Assembly (NCBI GenBank): GCA_900537125.1
Contig: UNRJ01000004.1
Span: 1-64,000, forward strand
Length of the DNA: 64,000 nt
Reading direction: 5' to 3'
From: Rhodobacteraceae bacterium Alg238-R152
Lineage (GTDB): Bacteria; Pseudomonadota; Alphaproteobacteria; Rhodobacterales; Rhodobacteraceae
Below are positions 37,286-46,114 of this stretch, piece after piece. The stretch's first letter is position 1. Each line of letters opens with the position of its first letter. The notes below the pieces were generated by a model. It did no database searches. It had not been told where the DNA came from and saw only the letters and a list, made by a program, of their open reading frames with translations. A program made the position numbers and the translations under genes.

Positions 37286-38028
37286 TCCAGTTTGAAAATG
37301 TGCATAAAAGCTTTGGCCGTAAGAAGGTACTGCAGGGCGTGAACCTTGAGATTGCCAAAGGCAGTTCGATGGTGATCATCGGCGGCTCGGGCACCGGCAA
37401 GTCGGTGATGCTGAAGTCTGTTCTGGGATTGATCACGCCGGACAGCGGCACCATCACGGTGGACGGACAGAACGCGACACAGGGCGACCGCGATGCGTTT
37501 TTGGCGCGATTTGGCATGTTGTTTCAGGGCGGCGCGCTGTTTGACTCTATGACGGTCTGGCAGAATGTGGCGTTTCGCCTGCTGCGTGGCAGCCTAAAAC
37601 GGCCCAAGGAAGACGCACGTGAGATTGCGATTGAAAAACTGCGCCGCGTGGGCCTAACGCCCGATGTGGCAGATCTGTTTCCGTCAGAACTGTCTGGTGG
37701 GATGCAAAAACGGGTGGGGTTGGCACGCGCGATTGCGGCAGAGCCAGAGATCATTTTCTTTGACGAACCCACTACCGGGCTAGACCCGATTATGTCCGGT
37801 GTGATCAATGACTTGATCCGCGAAATTGTGGTGGAAATGGGCGCAACGGCGATGACCATTACCCACGACATGAGCTCGGTGCGTGCGATTTCCGACAATG
37901 TCGCCATGCTACATGCCGGCGTGATTCAGTGGACCGGGCCGGTGGCGGATATGGACGCAAGCGGCGATCCGTACCTCACGCAGTTTATTGCTGGCAGTGC
38001 TGAGGGGCCAATTGAAGCGGTGCGATAG
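37282..38028 (+). CDS. mlaF: MlaF-family ABC transporter ATP-binding protein
   Basis: 248 residues. Walker A GGSGTGKS (34-41), ABC signature LSGGMQKRVGLARAI, Walker B IIFFDEPTTGLDP, and switch His in ITHDMSS. The LSGGMQKR form is typical of the MlaF subgroup. Coupled to mlaE by a 4-nt overlap; the pair forms the cytoplasmic core of a lipid transporter. Confidence 0.93.
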   Translation: MIQFENVHKSFGRKKVLQGVNLEIAKGSSMVIIGGSGTGKSVMLKSVLGLITPDSGTITVDGQNATQGDRDAFLARFGMLFQGGALFDSMTVWQNVAFRLLRGSLKRPKEDAREIAIEKLRRVGLTPDVADLFPSELSGGMQKRVGLARAIAAEPEIIFFDEPTTGLDPIMSGVINDLIREIVVEMGATAMTITHDMSSVRAISDNVAMLHAGVIQWTGPVADMDASGDPYLTQFIAGSAEGPIEAVR

Positions 38029-38060
38029 GAACACCACGCCGTTCAATCAATGGTAGACAC

Positions 38061-38075
38061 TTAACCAAATATTAA
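38061..38075 (+). promoter_or_regulatory. Full CtrA-type binding site
   Basis: TTAA-N7-TTAA (TTAACCAAATATTAA), followed by CC, the consensus of the alphaproteobacterial cell-cycle/motility regulator CtrA. It lies 33 nt after mlaF, at the start of a 323-nt gene-free region. It matches the consensus, but a single site does not prove CtrA control. Confidence 0.5.
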
Positions 38076-38213
38076 CCAATTGTTCGCATAATGTTCTTGC
38101 GCATTGTTACATGGTTTCCTTGGTTTGATCAGTGATGCGCCAAGCACGACCGATACCTGCGTTTGAGTGGCGTAGGATATTGGCAAAGATCCTCTTTTCG
38201 CGATGGGGATCGC

Positions 38214-38276
38214 AGAGCGCTTGCTCTCTGGACGGTCAAACAGGTCCTAATCTGGCTCCTAACGACCTGTTTGGCC
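38214..38276 (+). repeat. Strongly structured intergenic element
   Basis: In the 323-nt gap 38029-38351 there is a small hairpin AGAGC/GCTCT (38214-38227) followed by a long one: GGTCAAACAGGTC (38234-38246) and GACCTGTTTGGCC (38264-38276) pair over 13 bp with one G-T pair around a 17-nt loop. No T-run follows, so this is not a standard terminator. A 67-codon ORF across it (38132-38335) has no family features. It could be a small RNA or a leader of the following operon. Confidence 0.5.
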
Positions 38277-38351
38277 TTCCGGGAGAAAGTGACATTTATT
38301 CCCCGCAGCAGTCAGCTTGCGCAAGGCGCGTGTAACGCTTAGCTCTTGCCC

Positions 38352-38786
38352 ATGACAAAGCTTTTGCGCCTGACCAACCTGTCGCTTCTTATCCTGTTTC
38401 CCATTGCCTGGTTTGCACCATTGATGCGCGCTGGACTGCTGCCGTTGTTTGGTTTGAGCGAGATTTCAATTGTGTCTGGCCTTCAGTCGCTGTGGGGCAC
38501 GGATGTTGCGCTGGCGCTTTTGGTGACCTTCCTTGCGGTGTTTGCGCCTTATATGAAAGTCATTGGGCTAGCGCTTATTCAGTTTGGCATGATGCGGCGC
38601 AAAGTGCTGCCGGTGCTGGAATGGCTTGGCAAGCTGGCCATGGCGGATGTGTTTCTGATTGCACTTTATATTGTGATTGTGAAAGGCGCTGGCCATGTCA
38701 CGGTGGAAACCGGCTGGGGGCTTTACCTATTTACGGCCTGCGTTTTGGCCTCTTTGGCGATTAGTCATTTGACCCGCAAGCGGTAG
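38352..38786 (+). CDS. Paraquat-inducible protein A (PqiA) domain membrane protein
   Basis: 144 residues with four hydrophobic helices (about 8-28, 40-65, 90-110, 118-138). The LWGTDVALALLVTFLAVFAPYMKVIGLALIQFGM stretch region (split across TM2-TM3) resembles a single PqiA half; canonical PqiA has two such halves. PqiA proteins accompany MCE-type lipid-transport proteins, which makes the mlaEF genes upstream interesting. The start is uncertain (in-frame TTG at 38346) and there is no good ribosome binding site. 17 nt upstream of radA. Confidence 0.75.
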   Translation: MTKLLRLTNLSLLILFPIAWFAPLMRAGLLPLFGLSEISIVSGLQSLWGTDVALALLVTFLAVFAPYMKVIGLALIQFGMMRRKVLPVLEWLGKLAMADVFLIALYIVIVKGAGHVTVETGWGLYLFTACVLASLAISHLTRKR

Positions 38787-38803
38787 TGGTCCAAAACGAG
38801 AAC

Positions 38804-40189
38804 ATGGCAAAGAGTAAAACCCAATTCAGCTGCTCCAGTTGTAACGCAAAATATTCAAAATGGTCCGGCCGCTGCGAAGGCTGCGGTGATTGGAACACTA
38901 TTGTTGAAGAAGCGCCGTTTGGCGCAGGGCCTGCAGGCTCCTCGATGGGCGTTGGCAAAGGGCGGCGCCTCGAGCTGTCGGATCTGCGCACAGAAGAAGC
39001 TCCGCCGCCGCGCACGTTAAGCGGGGTCAGAGAACTGGATCGCGTGTTGGGCGGTGGGCTGGTGCCAGCGAGTGCCATTTTGGTGGGCGGTGATCCCGGG
39101 ATTGGCAAATCCACATTGCTGCTTCAGGCGGCGGCGCGGTTTGCGCGGCAAGGTGTCAAAACAGTTTACGTGAGTGGCGAAGAAGCCAGCGCGCAGGTGC
39201 GGATGCGGGCGCAGCGGCTGGGACTGACGGAAAGTCCGGTGTTATTGGCGGCTGACACAAATTTGCGCGACATCCTCACAACCTTGGAAGCTGAGAAACC
39301 GCAGTTGGCCATCATTGACTCCATTCAAACGATGTGGAGCGACTCGGTGGCCAGTGCGCCGGGGTCAGTCAGTCAGGTGCGGGCGGCGGCACATGAGCTC
39401 ACCACGTTTGCCAAACGCAAAGGCATGGCGGTTGTGCTTGTGGGGCATGTCACCAAAGACGGGCAAATTGCCGGGCCTCGTGTGGTCGAACATATGGTCG
39501 ACACCGTGCTCTATTTTGAAGGGGAGCGTGGGCATCAGTTCCGGATTTTGCGCGCCGTGAAAAACCGGTTTGGGCCAGCGGACGAAATTGGCGTGTTTGA
39601 GATGACCGGGCGTGGCTTGGCCGAAGTCGCCAATCCAAGCGCATTGTTTCTTGCTGATCGGGGCGCGCCCAGCCCCGGCAGTGTGGTCTTTGCCGGGATC
39701 GAAGGCACGCGGCCTGTATTGATCGAATTGCAAGCTTTGGTGGCCCCCTCCCCGCACAGCCAGTCCCGGCGCACCGTGGTGGGGTGGGACAGCGGGCGAT
39801 TGGCGATGATTCTCGCGGTGCTAGAATCACGCTGCGGAATTCCCTTCGCCGGGCTCGATGTGTACCTGAATGTGGCAGGCGGCATGAAAATTTCCGAACC
39901 TGCTGCCGACCTCGCAGTGGCCTGTGCGCTGATCTCCGCGCGAGAAGACAGCGCGCTGCCCGCCGAGACTGTGGTTTTTGGCGAAATAAGCCTGTCTGGT
40001 GCCCTTCGATCGGTCAGTCAGACAGAAAATAGGTTGAAAGAAGCCCAAAAACTTGGTTTCACGTCCGCAATCGCTCCGAAAGGTGGTAAGTCCGCAAGGG
40101 TTGAAGGTATCAATCTCAACCGCATTGGGGATTTGGCAAGCTTTGTGGGAGAGGTATTTGGAGCGGCTGACAAACCGTCAGGTAAATGA
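38804..40189 (+). CDS. radA: DNA repair protein RadA
   Basis: 461 residues, helicase-like factor in recombination intermediate processing. Zinc finger C10, C13, C24, C27; RecA-like core with Walker A GGDPGIGKS (96-104); the RadA-specific KNRFG motif at 253-257; C-terminal Lon-protease-like domain about 290-455. The ATG at 38804 places the zinc finger at the usual distance; an in-frame GTG at 38786 overlaps the previous stop codon. Followed by cvpA 40 nt downstream. Confidence 0.95.
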   Translation: MAKSKTQFSCSSCNAKYSKWSGRCEGCGDWNTIVEEAPFGAGPAGSSMGVGKGRRLELSDLRTEEAPPPRTLSGVRELDRVLGGGLVPASAILVGGDPGIGKSTLLLQAAARFARQGVKTVYVSGEEASAQVRMRAQRLGLTESPVLLAADTNLRDILTTLEAEKPQLAIIDSIQTMWSDSVASAPGSVSQVRAAAHELTTFAKRKGMAVVLVGHVTKDGQIAGPRVVEHMVDTVLYFEGERGHQFRILRAVKNRFGPADEIGVFEMTGRGLAEVANPSALFLADRGAPSPGSVVFAGIEGTRPVLIELQALVAPSPHSQSRRTVVGWDSGRLAMILAVLESRCGIPFAGLDVYLNVAGGMKISEPAADLAVACALISAREDSALPAETVVFGEISLSGALRSVSQTENRLKEAQKLGFTSAIAPKGGKSARVEGINLNRIGDLASFVGEVFGAADKPSGK

Positions 40190-40229
40190 GTAAATTCTGA
40201 CCGGGGGCGGTCAAAGGGGACGAGAATAC

Positions 40230-40784
40230 ATGGAAGGCTTCACAATAATTGATGCCGTGGTCGCGGGTGTGATCGTTATTTCAGCGCTACTGGCCTACAG
40301 CCGTGGTGTTGTGCGCGAGGGCATGGCCATCGCCGGTTGGATCGCCGCTGCGGTTTTGGCCTTTATGTTTGCCGGCACACTCCAGCCGATGGTCAAAGAA
40401 ATCCCCGTTTTGGGGCAATACTTGTCTGACAGCTGTGAACTCTCGATCATTGCTGCGTTTGCAGGTGTCTTTGCGTTGGCACTGATTGTTGTCTCGCTGT
40501 TCACGCCGCTGTTTTCCTCGATTGTGCAGCGCTCCGCCCTTGGCGGAATTGATCAAGGCATGGGGTTCATCTTTGGCGTGCTGCGCGGCATTCTGTTGGT
40601 TGCGATCGCGTTCTTTGTATATGAAACCGTGATCACCAGCCAATCGGTGGCCATGGTGGACGACAGTCGGTCCGCAGAGGTGTTTAGCCGCATCACACGC
40701 CGGATTGATGACCGTGACCCGCAAGAAGCACTGGGTTGGATCACCACACAATACGAACAGTTGGTGGGCACCTGCGAACAGTAA
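40230..40784 (+). CDS. cvpA: CvpA family membrane protein
   Basis: 184 residues, four hydrophobic helices (about 5-25, 30-50, 70-95, 105-130) and a soluble C-terminus. The start GFTIIDAVVAGVIVISALLA and the RGxxRE motif (SRGVVREG) are typical. In many proteobacteria cvpA precedes purF; here purF is about 2 kb downstream, with two unrelated genes inserted. Its molecular function is unsettled (envelope homeostasis). A terminator follows. Confidence 0.9.
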   Translation: MEGFTIIDAVVAGVIVISALLAYSRGVVREGMAIAGWIAAAVLAFMFAGTLQPMVKEIPVLGQYLSDSCELSIIAAFAGVFALALIVVSLFTPLFSSIVQRSALGGIDQGMGFIFGVLRGILLVAIAFFVYETVITSQSVAMVDDSRSAEVFSRITRRIDDRDPQEALGWITTQYEQLVGTCEQ

Positions 40785-40808
40785 GCGCAGCACCTACACA
40801 CATGCATC

Positions 40809-40837
40809 AGCCCGCGCCATCTGGTAGCGGGCTTTTT
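40809..40837 (+). terminator. Intrinsic terminator of cvpA
   Basis: AGCCCGC (40809-40815) and GCGGGCT (40827-40833), with an inner CCA/TGG extension, then TTTTT. Confidence 0.85.
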
Positions 40838-40919
40838 GCTGCGCGACGGCCTGAGCCCTTGTTTGCGACACAGCACCCCGCTACCGTCGCAAAAATCAGA
40901 ATGATTTGGCAGCTTTACC

Positions 40920-42182
40920 ATGCGACTTTGGATTCTCATTACCACGCTGAGCCTGGCGATTTGTATGTCGCTGGTACTTTTTATGCTGCTGCCACCCAAC
41001 ACGCTAAAACTGGCGGCTGGCACACAGGGCGGCGCCTATACCCTCATGGCGGAGCGGTATCGTGAGATTTTGGCGCAAGATGGCATCGATGTGCAGATCG
41101 TGCACACCAATGGATCGGTGGATAATGCTGAACTTGTATCCAACGGTTTGGTGGATGCGGCGTTTCTACAAGCGGGTGTAGGTGTTGCGGACGGCACCGC
41201 AGAAGCGATTGGCGGCGTGTTTTATGAACCGATGATTTTTTTGGCGCATACGGGCCACGCCATCCCTGCCAACCCAGCGCTTTGGCGCGGTTTGACAATT
41301 TCCGCTGGCAAACCCGGCTCTGGTACAGCCGTGGCCTTTGAGGATTTTCAGACCGCTGTGGGCATGGAGGCAAACGCCAATACCCTGCTTGATCTGGGAT
41401 TCTCGCAGGCAGTTTTTGCATTGCGTGCGGGCGACATTGATGTGGCCTTCTTTGTCAGCAGCATTGAAGCCCCCTATTTGCGGCAGGCTTTTGGATATGA
41501 CGACATCGATATTTTGCATCTGTCTTACACTGATGCCATCGCCCGCCACTTGGACTACGCGGACCTTGTGGACGTGCCAACCGGGGGCGTCTCGCTCAAC
41601 CCCGTGCAACCCAGTGAAGCGCGCAAGCTTTTGGCGCTAAAAGCGCAGTTGGTGATTGATCCCAATCTACATCCTGCCCTGGTCAACCGGCTGACAATGG
41701 CGGCAAAAGAATTGCACAGCGGACACGATGTTTTGACGCGACGCGGAACATTTCCCGAGCCTCGCGGCATCGGCGTTCCGGAAAACAACGTGGCCCGGCA
41801 ATTGATCGAAGACGGGCCAAGCACCTGGCACAATGTGCTGCCGTATTGGATGGCGGCGCAGGTCAACCGGGTGTTCCTACTCACATTGCCAATCCTGTTT
41901 CTGTTGCTGCCGCTGTTGCGGGTGCTGCCAATGATGTACGCTTATTTCCGCGGCTGGCAGGTGTGGAAACACTACGGCCGCATCCGCGAAATCGAAGTGC
42001 AGATGGGGCCAAAAACGACGGCTGCGGAGCTGGTCGAGATGTCTGATGAATTGGAAGCTGTGGATCACCGGATTTCGCAGCTAAAACTGCCGCCGGCCTA
42101 TCGTCAAACCGCCTATCACGCCCGTATGCACATTGATCTGGTGCAAAAGCGGATCAAACATTTGGAAACGCAGCTACGATAA
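40920..42182 (+). CDS. Membrane-anchored TAXI-family solute-binding protein
   Basis: 420 residues. N-terminal hydrophobic signal/anchor (about 3-24), then the TAXI (TRAP-associated extracytoplasmic immunogenic) fold with AAGTQGGAYTLMAERYREIL (about 32-51) and the GKPGSGTA ligand loop, then a C-terminal hydrophobic helix at about 320-345 and a cytoplasmic helical tail of about 70 residues. Most TAXI proteins are free periplasmic receptors for a fused TRAP permease; this one is tethered and no permease gene is nearby. It may act as a sensor or as an orphan receptor. Confidence 0.82.
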   Translation: MRLWILITTLSLAICMSLVLFMLLPPNTLKLAAGTQGGAYTLMAERYREILAQDGIDVQIVHTNGSVDNAELVSNGLVDAAFLQAGVGVADGTAEAIGGVFYEPMIFLAHTGHAIPANPALWRGLTISAGKPGSGTAVAFEDFQTAVGMEANANTLLDLGFSQAVFALRAGDIDVAFFVSSIEAPYLRQAFGYDDIDILHLSYTDAIARHLDYADLVDVPTGGVSLNPVQPSEARKLLALKAQLVIDPNLHPALVNRLTMAAKELHSGHDVLTRRGTFPEPRGIGVPENNVARQLIEDGPSTWHNVLPYWMAAQVNRVFLLTLPILFLLLPLLRVLPMMYAYFRGWQVWKHYGRIREIEVQMGPKTTAAELVEMSDELEAVDHRISQLKLPPAYRQTAYHARMHIDLVQKRIKHLETQLR

Positions 42183-42207
42183 AGCGGTTTGAGCGAGGAG
42201 CACAGCA

Positions 42208-42489
42208 ATGGACGGTACAACAGAGGCACAACAAGCATTGTTCTCTGGCCTATTTTCAGCAGTTATCATTGGCGGACTTGCCGGATGGTTGGCTGGGAAG
42301 CTGGTACGCGGCGGCGGCTTTGGTTTGATTGGAAATGTGATCCTTGGCATCGGCGGGGCTATCCTTGCCAACTTTGTTTTGCCATTCTTAGGATTCTCTT
42401 TTGGCGGAGGCTTTTTTAGCTCAGTATTCCAATCGATGTTGGGCGCGGCGGTGGTGCTTGTCTTGATCCGCTTGGCCAAAAAGGCATAG
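42208..42489 (+). CDS. GlsB/YeaQ/YmgE-family small membrane protein
   Basis: 93 residues, three hydrophobic helices rich in Gly: GLAGWLAGKLVRGGGFGLIGN then GIGGAILANFVL, the transglycosylase-associated protein signature. Such proteins are usually stress-induced; biochemical function is not established. Good GAGGAG ribosome binding site. 25 nt after the TAXI gene. Confidence 0.88.
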   Translation: MDGTTEAQQALFSGLFSAVIIGGLAGWLAGKLVRGGGFGLIGNVILGIGGAILANFVLPFLGFSFGGGFFSSVFQSMLGAAVVLVLIRLAKKA

Positions 42490-42739
42490 CCCAGTTTGTG
42501 GCACCTTTTGTGATCCCTTCGTGACATGCCCGCCACAAGCCCTTAAGAGGAGCCTAGCACGAGAACAGGATTCGGAGCTTCCCTGTGGACAGTGGATATT
42601 TCCACCCATTCAGCTGGCGCAAACCGCGCATAGCAGAACCTTGTCCACCCGCAATGCCTTCCATGCTGACTTGTACCTTTGGTACCTCGGTGCGCAGCCT
42701 CACTCACTCTAGCCTAACCTGACGAAGGGAGCCCTGCCT

Positions 42740-44269
42740 GTGTGCGGAATTTTGGGGATCGCCAACCGAAACCATGACGTCTTTGGAGAGATCTACGATG
42801 GTCTCTTGATGTTGCAGCACCGTGGGCAAGATGCCTCGGGTGTGGTGACCTACACCGGGGGCTACTTTCGCGAGCGTAAGGCCAATGGTTTGGTCAAAGA
42901 TGTGTTCCAGCCGTCTGATGCGGAGACCCTGACCGGGCGCATTGGCATGGGGCATGTGCGCTACCCAACCGCCGGCAGCCTGTCCGCGTCCGAGGCCCAG
43001 CCGTTTTTTGTGAACGCGCCGTATGGCATTTATCTTGTGCACAATGGCAACATCACCAACACCGAAGCTCAGCGCGAAAAGGTGACCGGCAAATACAGCC
43101 GCCATCTGCGCACCACCAGCGACAGTGAAATCCTGCTGAACGTGTTGGCGGACAAAGTGGCTGACGCAATCAAGGTGAACGGCAGTGCCGATGCGATCCG
43201 CAATATCTTTGCCGGTGTAAAAATGACCATGGAGCGGGTGCAAGGTGCCTATTCCGTGGTCTGCCTGATCGCTGGTGTAGGCATGCTGGCATTCCGCGAC
43301 CCCCATGGCATTCGCCCTCTGTCCGTTGCACGGCGTGATGCAGATGGGGACGGCGATGATTATGCGTTTGCCTCTGAAGATGTGGCGTTTGGCATCAACG
43401 GTTTTGACAAAATGCGTGACCTGAAGCCAGGCGAAGCCATGCTGGTGGACCTTGAAGGCAACCTGCACGAATTCCAGGCGGTGGAAGGCAAGCTGACACC
43501 CTGTATTTTTGAGTATGTCTATCTGGCGCGGCCGGACAGTGTGCTCGACGGCGTGTCCGTCTATCAGGCGCAAATCCGGATGGGCAAAACGCTGGCAAAA
43601 CAGATTTCCGAGAGCGGTCTGGACATTGACGCGGTTGTCCCGGTGCCAGATAGCGCGCGTCCAGTGGCGCTGGAAGTGTCCAACATCACCGGTATTCGGT
43701 ACCGCGAAGCGCTGGTGAAAAACCGCTACGTGGGCCGGACATTTATCATGCCGGGTCAGGAAGAGCGCCAAAAGTCCGTGCGACGCAAATTGAACGCCAT
43801 CCCGCGCGAGATCGAAGGTCGCAACATCCTGTTGATCGACGACAGTATTGTGCGCGGCAACACCATCAAAAAGATTGTGCAGATGTGTCGCGAAGCGGGA
43901 GCCAAGAAGGTGTACATTGCTTCGGCCTCCCCACCGGTCGCCAATCCAAACGTCTATGGCATCGACATGCCAACCAAACACGAGCTCATTGCAAATGGCA
44001 AAACCGTCGACGAGATCCGCGACGAGTTGGGCGCTGATGCGCTATTCTATCAGAAGCTTGAAGACCTGATCTGGTCGGCCAAAGAAGGCAATCCTGAGAT
44101 CGAGCAATTTGATTGCTCTTGTTTTGACGGCAAGTACATCACCGGAGGCGTAACCCCGGAGTATCTTGCTGCGCTGGAAGGCAGCAATCGTGTGAGCAAA
44201 AAGATCGAAGAGGCCCCAACCCCGGGCGCAAGCTGGAACGGGGCCAAATTGGTTCCGTCGCAGGGCTGA
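42740..44269 (+). CDS. purF: Amidophosphoribosyltransferase (GTG start)
   Basis: 509 residues, first committed step of purine synthesis (PRPP plus glutamine to phosphoribosylamine). Starts GTG-TGC: removal of the initiator Met exposes the nucleophile Cys2 (CGILGIANRN), so no propeptide is present. N-terminal Ntn glutaminase domain 2-240 (MLQHRGQDASG), C-terminal phosphoribosyltransferase domain with ILLIDDSIVRGNT (about 371-383). AAGGGAG lies 8 nt upstream. The 250-nt gap before it holds no gene. Confidence 0.95.
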   Translation: MCGILGIANRNHDVFGEIYDGLLMLQHRGQDASGVVTYTGGYFRERKANGLVKDVFQPSDAETLTGRIGMGHVRYPTAGSLSASEAQPFFVNAPYGIYLVHNGNITNTEAQREKVTGKYSRHLRTTSDSEILLNVLADKVADAIKVNGSADAIRNIFAGVKMTMERVQGAYSVVCLIAGVGMLAFRDPHGIRPLSVARRDADGDGDDYAFASEDVAFGINGFDKMRDLKPGEAMLVDLEGNLHEFQAVEGKLTPCIFEYVYLARPDSVLDGVSVYQAQIRMGKTLAKQISESGLDIDAVVPVPDSARPVALEVSNITGIRYREALVKNRYVGRTFIMPGQEERQKSVRRKLNAIPREIEGRNILLIDDSIVRGNTIKKIVQMCREAGAKKVYIASASPPVANPNVYGIDMPTKHELIANGKTVDEIRDELGADALFYQKLEDLIWSAKEGNPEIEQFDCSCFDGKYITGGVTPEYLAALEGSNRVSKKIEEAPTPGASWNGAKLVPSQG

Positions 44270-44273
44270 TCTT

Positions 44274-44840
44274 GTGAACTTGCTGGCATTGGACAGTCGC
44301 TGGCAGCGATTCAACGATGAAAACTGGGCCTGCCCCTGCTGTGGGCAGGCCTTTTCCGGCGTGTTTGACATTGGCTATGACCACCCAGATTGCTGGACAC
44401 ATGGCAGCTTGCGGGAGAGCGGGCAATACGCACTTCAGGTCGGTGACGACAAATTGTCCTCTGATCTTTGCCGTTGGGAAGACCATCGGTTTGTCTGTAC
44501 TCTCTTGCCCTTGCCAATCAAAGGTAGCGAAGAGGTGTTCAACTTTGCGGTCTGGGCCAGCGTGAAACCGGCCGATTTCTACAACTACATCGACTTTGCC
44601 ACTGGGGAGGCACCGGCATTTGCCCCCTGCGAGGTATGGCTGATGAACGATCTGCCACAATTTGCCAGCGATGAGCCAATATCTGGACAATTGCAGCCGG
44701 GACCAGACGGCCAACGCCCGCGTCTCATGATCTCCGATGGACCACTGGCACAAGCGCAGGCAGAAGGCATTTCTTTCGATCAACTGCTGGATATTTACGC
44801 CGATACCGGTACCGACGTCCGTCCACACCTGAATGGCTGA
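44274..44840 (+). CDS. DUF2199 domain protein
   Basis: 188 residues, soluble, GTG start 4 nt after the purF stop. The N-terminal ACPCCGQAFSGVFDIGYDHP motif, with two Cys in CPxC spacing plus C50s region cysteines, and the later RFVCTLLPLPI segment are those of DUF2199. A metal-binding role has been guessed for such motifs but nothing is proven. Its first codons contain a terminator-like hairpin (44327-44355), so its expression may depend on read-through from purF. Confidence 0.82.
   Translation: MNLLALDSRWQRFNDENWACPCCGQAFSGVFDIGYDHPDCWTHGSLRESGQYALQVGDDKLSSDLCRWEDHRFVCTLLPLPIKGSEEVFNFAVWASVKPADFYNYIDFATGEAPAFAPCEVWLMNDLPQFASDEPISGQLQPGPDGQRPRLMISDGPLAQAQAEGISFDQLLDIYADTGTDVRPHLNG
44327..44355 (+). 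terminator. Terminator-like hairpin inside the DUF2199 coding region
   Basis: GGCCTGCCC (44327-44335) and GGGCAGGCC (44343-44351) make a perfect 9-bp stem with a 7-nt loop, followed by TTTT (44352-44355). It lies 58 nt after the purF stop and encodes the CPCCGQAF motif. It may terminate most purF transcripts or be a chance result of the Cys/Gly codons. Confidence 0.5.
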
Positions 44841-44979
44841 TATCCGCCACTTTTGCCTTTTTTCTTGCGCAAAACGCCGCCTGTTTAGCGGTCCTTAACC
44901 ACAATTGTTCTAAGTCTGCCTAGCGGCTGCTGACCCTCCACTTATATAGCCGCCACCACTCACAAACACAGGCAGACTC

Positions 44980-45237
44980 ATGTCCTCCAAGACTCCTACT
45001 CACGTGGCCGCCCAGGCCACGCAAACCGGTGTGCTGAAAAACCGTTCCCGCTTAACTTTGATTGGCGTGATGGGCAGCGTGAAACAACCTCGCGCGCTTC
45101 TGATGACCGCAGGCGGCAAGACACTGCGTGTCGAACTGGGGGATCGCACGCCCTCCGGCAAAGTTGTGGCTATAGGTGAAGACAGCATTGTGCTGAACGC
45201 CGGTCATGGCACCACGCGTTTGACGATGCCCAACTAA
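44980..45237 (+). CDS. Small PilP/GspC-like domain protein
   Basis: 85 residues, no signal peptide. The segment LTLIGVMGSVKQPRALLMTAGGKTLRVELGD followed by GKVVAIGEDSIVLNAG (split here) has the beta-strand pattern of PilP/GspC homology-region domains, which interact with secretin partners in type IV pilus and type II secretion systems. The rest of such a protein (anchor, other domains) is missing, and no pilus gene is near. The family placement is tentative. It has its own upstream region of 139 nt. Confidence 0.6.
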   Translation: MSSKTPTHVAAQATQTGVLKNRSRLTLIGVMGSVKQPRALLMTAGGKTLRVELGDRTPSGKVVAIGEDSIVLNAGHGTTRLTMPN

Positions 45238-45328
45238 CACCAAATAAGTCGATAGAGCTCAACACAGCCCGCGACCTGCGACGTGCTTGCCTCTTGACCT
45301 TACGCCGCTTTGACCGCACATCAGCGCT

Positions 45329-46003
45329 ATGAGTGACACGTCCCAAACCCCCGACGCCTCTGGCGAAAAAATTGCGCTGATCACTGGCGCTTCCCGCGGC
45401 CTTGGCGCCGCTTTTGCTGAGGCGCTTGTGCCCGCTTACCACGTTGTGGCCGTCGCGCGCACAACCGGTGCGTTGGAAGATCTGGACGATCGCATTCAGG
45501 CCAAGGGTGGTAAATCCACGCTGGCACCAATGGACATCACCAACGCCGACGCCATGGCCCAGCTGTGTCGATCCATCCATGACCGGTGGGGCAATGTAGA
45601 TCTTTGGATTCACACCGCCGCCCACGGCGCGCCGCTGACCCCAACAGATCACATTGACGCCAAAGACTGGCAAAAATCGTTATCGATCAATGTGGATGCG
45701 GTGGGACGGTTGATTCCGTTTATGAGCCCACTTTTGGGCGACACTGGCCATGCGGTGTTTTTTGAGGATAACCGCGCGGGCGAAAAATTCTTTGGGTCAT
45801 ACGGCGCCACCAAAGCTGCGCAGATTGCACTGGCCAAAAGCTGGCAGGCCGAAACCACCAAAATCGGCCCCACCGTGTCGATCCTCAGTCCACGTGGTAT
45901 GCCAACTGGCACACGAGCCCGCTTCTTCCCCGGTGAAAACAAAGACAGCCTCACCCATCCACGAGAAGAAGCCGCGCGCTTGATGGCAGAAATCGGTCTG
46001 TAA
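45329..46003 (+). CDS. Short-chain dehydrogenase/reductase
   Basis: 224 residues, classical SDR fold: NAD(P)-binding TGASRGLGAAF (about 19-29), TAAHG in place of the usual NNAG (about 94-98), and the catalytic YxxxK as YGATK (about 155-159). The missing NNAG Asn and the short C-terminus suggest an atypical member. No ribosome binding site is visible. Substrate unknown. Confidence 0.82.
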   Translation: MSDTSQTPDASGEKIALITGASRGLGAAFAEALVPAYHVVAVARTTGALEDLDDRIQAKGGKSTLAPMDITNADAMAQLCRSIHDRWGNVDLWIHTAAHGAPLTPTDHIDAKDWQKSLSINVDAVGRLIPFMSPLLGDTGHAVFFEDNRAGEKFFGSYGATKAAQIALAKSWQAETTKIGPTVSILSPRGMPTGTRARFFPGENKDSLTHPREEAARLMAEIGL

Positions 46004-46114
46004 CGCTATAAGGCTGGCAGGCATGCAACGCGCCTGCCGCCAGCGACACCACGCACCTTGCCCCCCTAGCACGGCTCCACTAGACAGGACGTCAGCAAAT
46101 ATTGGGGCAGGCAC

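Noticed and set aside
38132-38335. A 67-codon ORF in the mlaF-PqiA gap
   Set aside because: It spans the two hairpins, lacks a ribosome binding site and has no recognisable composition of a protein.
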